A program made the position numbers and the translations under genes. Shown here piece by piece: positions 12,979 to 13,049 of a stretch of 13,049 bases of DNA; within the stretch, counting starts at the first letter, position 1; each line of letters opens with the position of its first letter. The DNA is taken from NCBI GenBank assembly GCA_003023485.1, contig PXSG01000033.1, forward strand, positions 1 to 13,049. The letters run 5' to 3'. The DNA is from Halobacteriales archaeon SW_10_68_16. Lineage in GTDB: Archaea; Halobacteriota; Halobacteria; Halobacteriales; Haloarculaceae. The notes under the pieces were generated by a model, which was given only the letters and a program-made list of their open reading frames with translations, was not told the origin of the DNA and searched no databases.

Positions 12979-13049
12979 CAGTGTCCGTGAGGATCGGTGT
13001 TTGGGACCACGGAAACCGTCGTCTGTTTCGTGGGAGCGAAAAGAATTAC
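12979..13049. other. Right-edge noncoding segment
   Basis: No coding frame is supported. A TATA-like AATTTTAG (12971-12978) precedes it and a short inverted repeat TTTCG-TGGGAG-CGAAA lies near 13026-13041. Coding-like composition falls off after about 12940, so this may be a promoter region for a gene outside the window or the edge of a mobile element. Confidence 0.3.

Noticed and set aside
1..13049. tRNA, rRNA, CRISPR array, riboswitch
   Set aside because: I found no cloverleaf, conserved rRNA segment or regularly spaced repeats on either strand.

Overview
The window is chromosomal DNA of a halophilic archaeon (class Halobacteria). This rests on high G+C coding sequence, very acidic proteins, recognisable haloarchaeal families throughout, and several genes whose only promoter sign is a TATA-like box about 27 bases before the start codon, as expected for leaderless transcripts. 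Genus cannot be fixed from the sequence alone.

Layout. Positions 1-110 hold the N-terminus of an IS607-type serine recombinase that runs off the left edge. Positions 323-1870 (minus) encode an Orc1/Cdc6 initiator. Positions 1871-2733 are a replication origin (oriC1 type): ORB-like repeats, including an inverted pair matching at 20 of 21 positions, flank an AT-rich unwinding region. The origin-associated operon oapA-oapB-oapC (arvABC) follows on the plus strand (2734-4430). This orc1-origin-oap arrangement is the conserved haloarchaeal oriC1 neighbourhood.

The right two thirds is mainly metabolic: a sarcosine/N-methyltryptophan oxidase-like flavoprotein (4662-5705), a small membrane protein gene with an in-frame stop (5749-6027), a two-gene operon of a small membrane protein and a BBE-type FAD oxidase (7720-6096), malate dehydrogenase (8633-7780), a zinc-ribbon protein (8785-9435), a glyoxalase-fold protein (9660-10025), a small membrane protein (10083-10340), a duplicated PhoU/RCK-C protein (10343-11539), citrate synthase (11680-12819), and the N-terminal stub of a gamma-glutamylcyclotransferase-like gene at the right edge. 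Citrate synthase and malate dehydrogenase are consecutive TCA-cycle activities.

The most striking feature is the number of damaged genes. Malate dehydrogenase keeps its start codon but lacks about 61 bases encoding the NAD-binding glycine loop, and is out of frame. The sarcosine-oxidase-like gene lacks 28 codons in frame, exactly between the residues matching N319 and K348 of Bacillus MSOX. A DUF5658-like gene has TGA at codon 17. A membrane-protein gene survives only as its last 37 or so codons, and the cyclotransferase gene as its first 12-18. Either this is a decaying region or the assembly has lost short segments. Read mapping would decide, and should come before any biological claim. Other items worth testing are a strand-asymmetric hairpin in the predicted orc1 leader, and two perfect palindromes about 20 bp upstream of TATA boxes (orc1, and the FAD-oxidase operon). 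No rRNA, tRNA or CRISPR array was seen.
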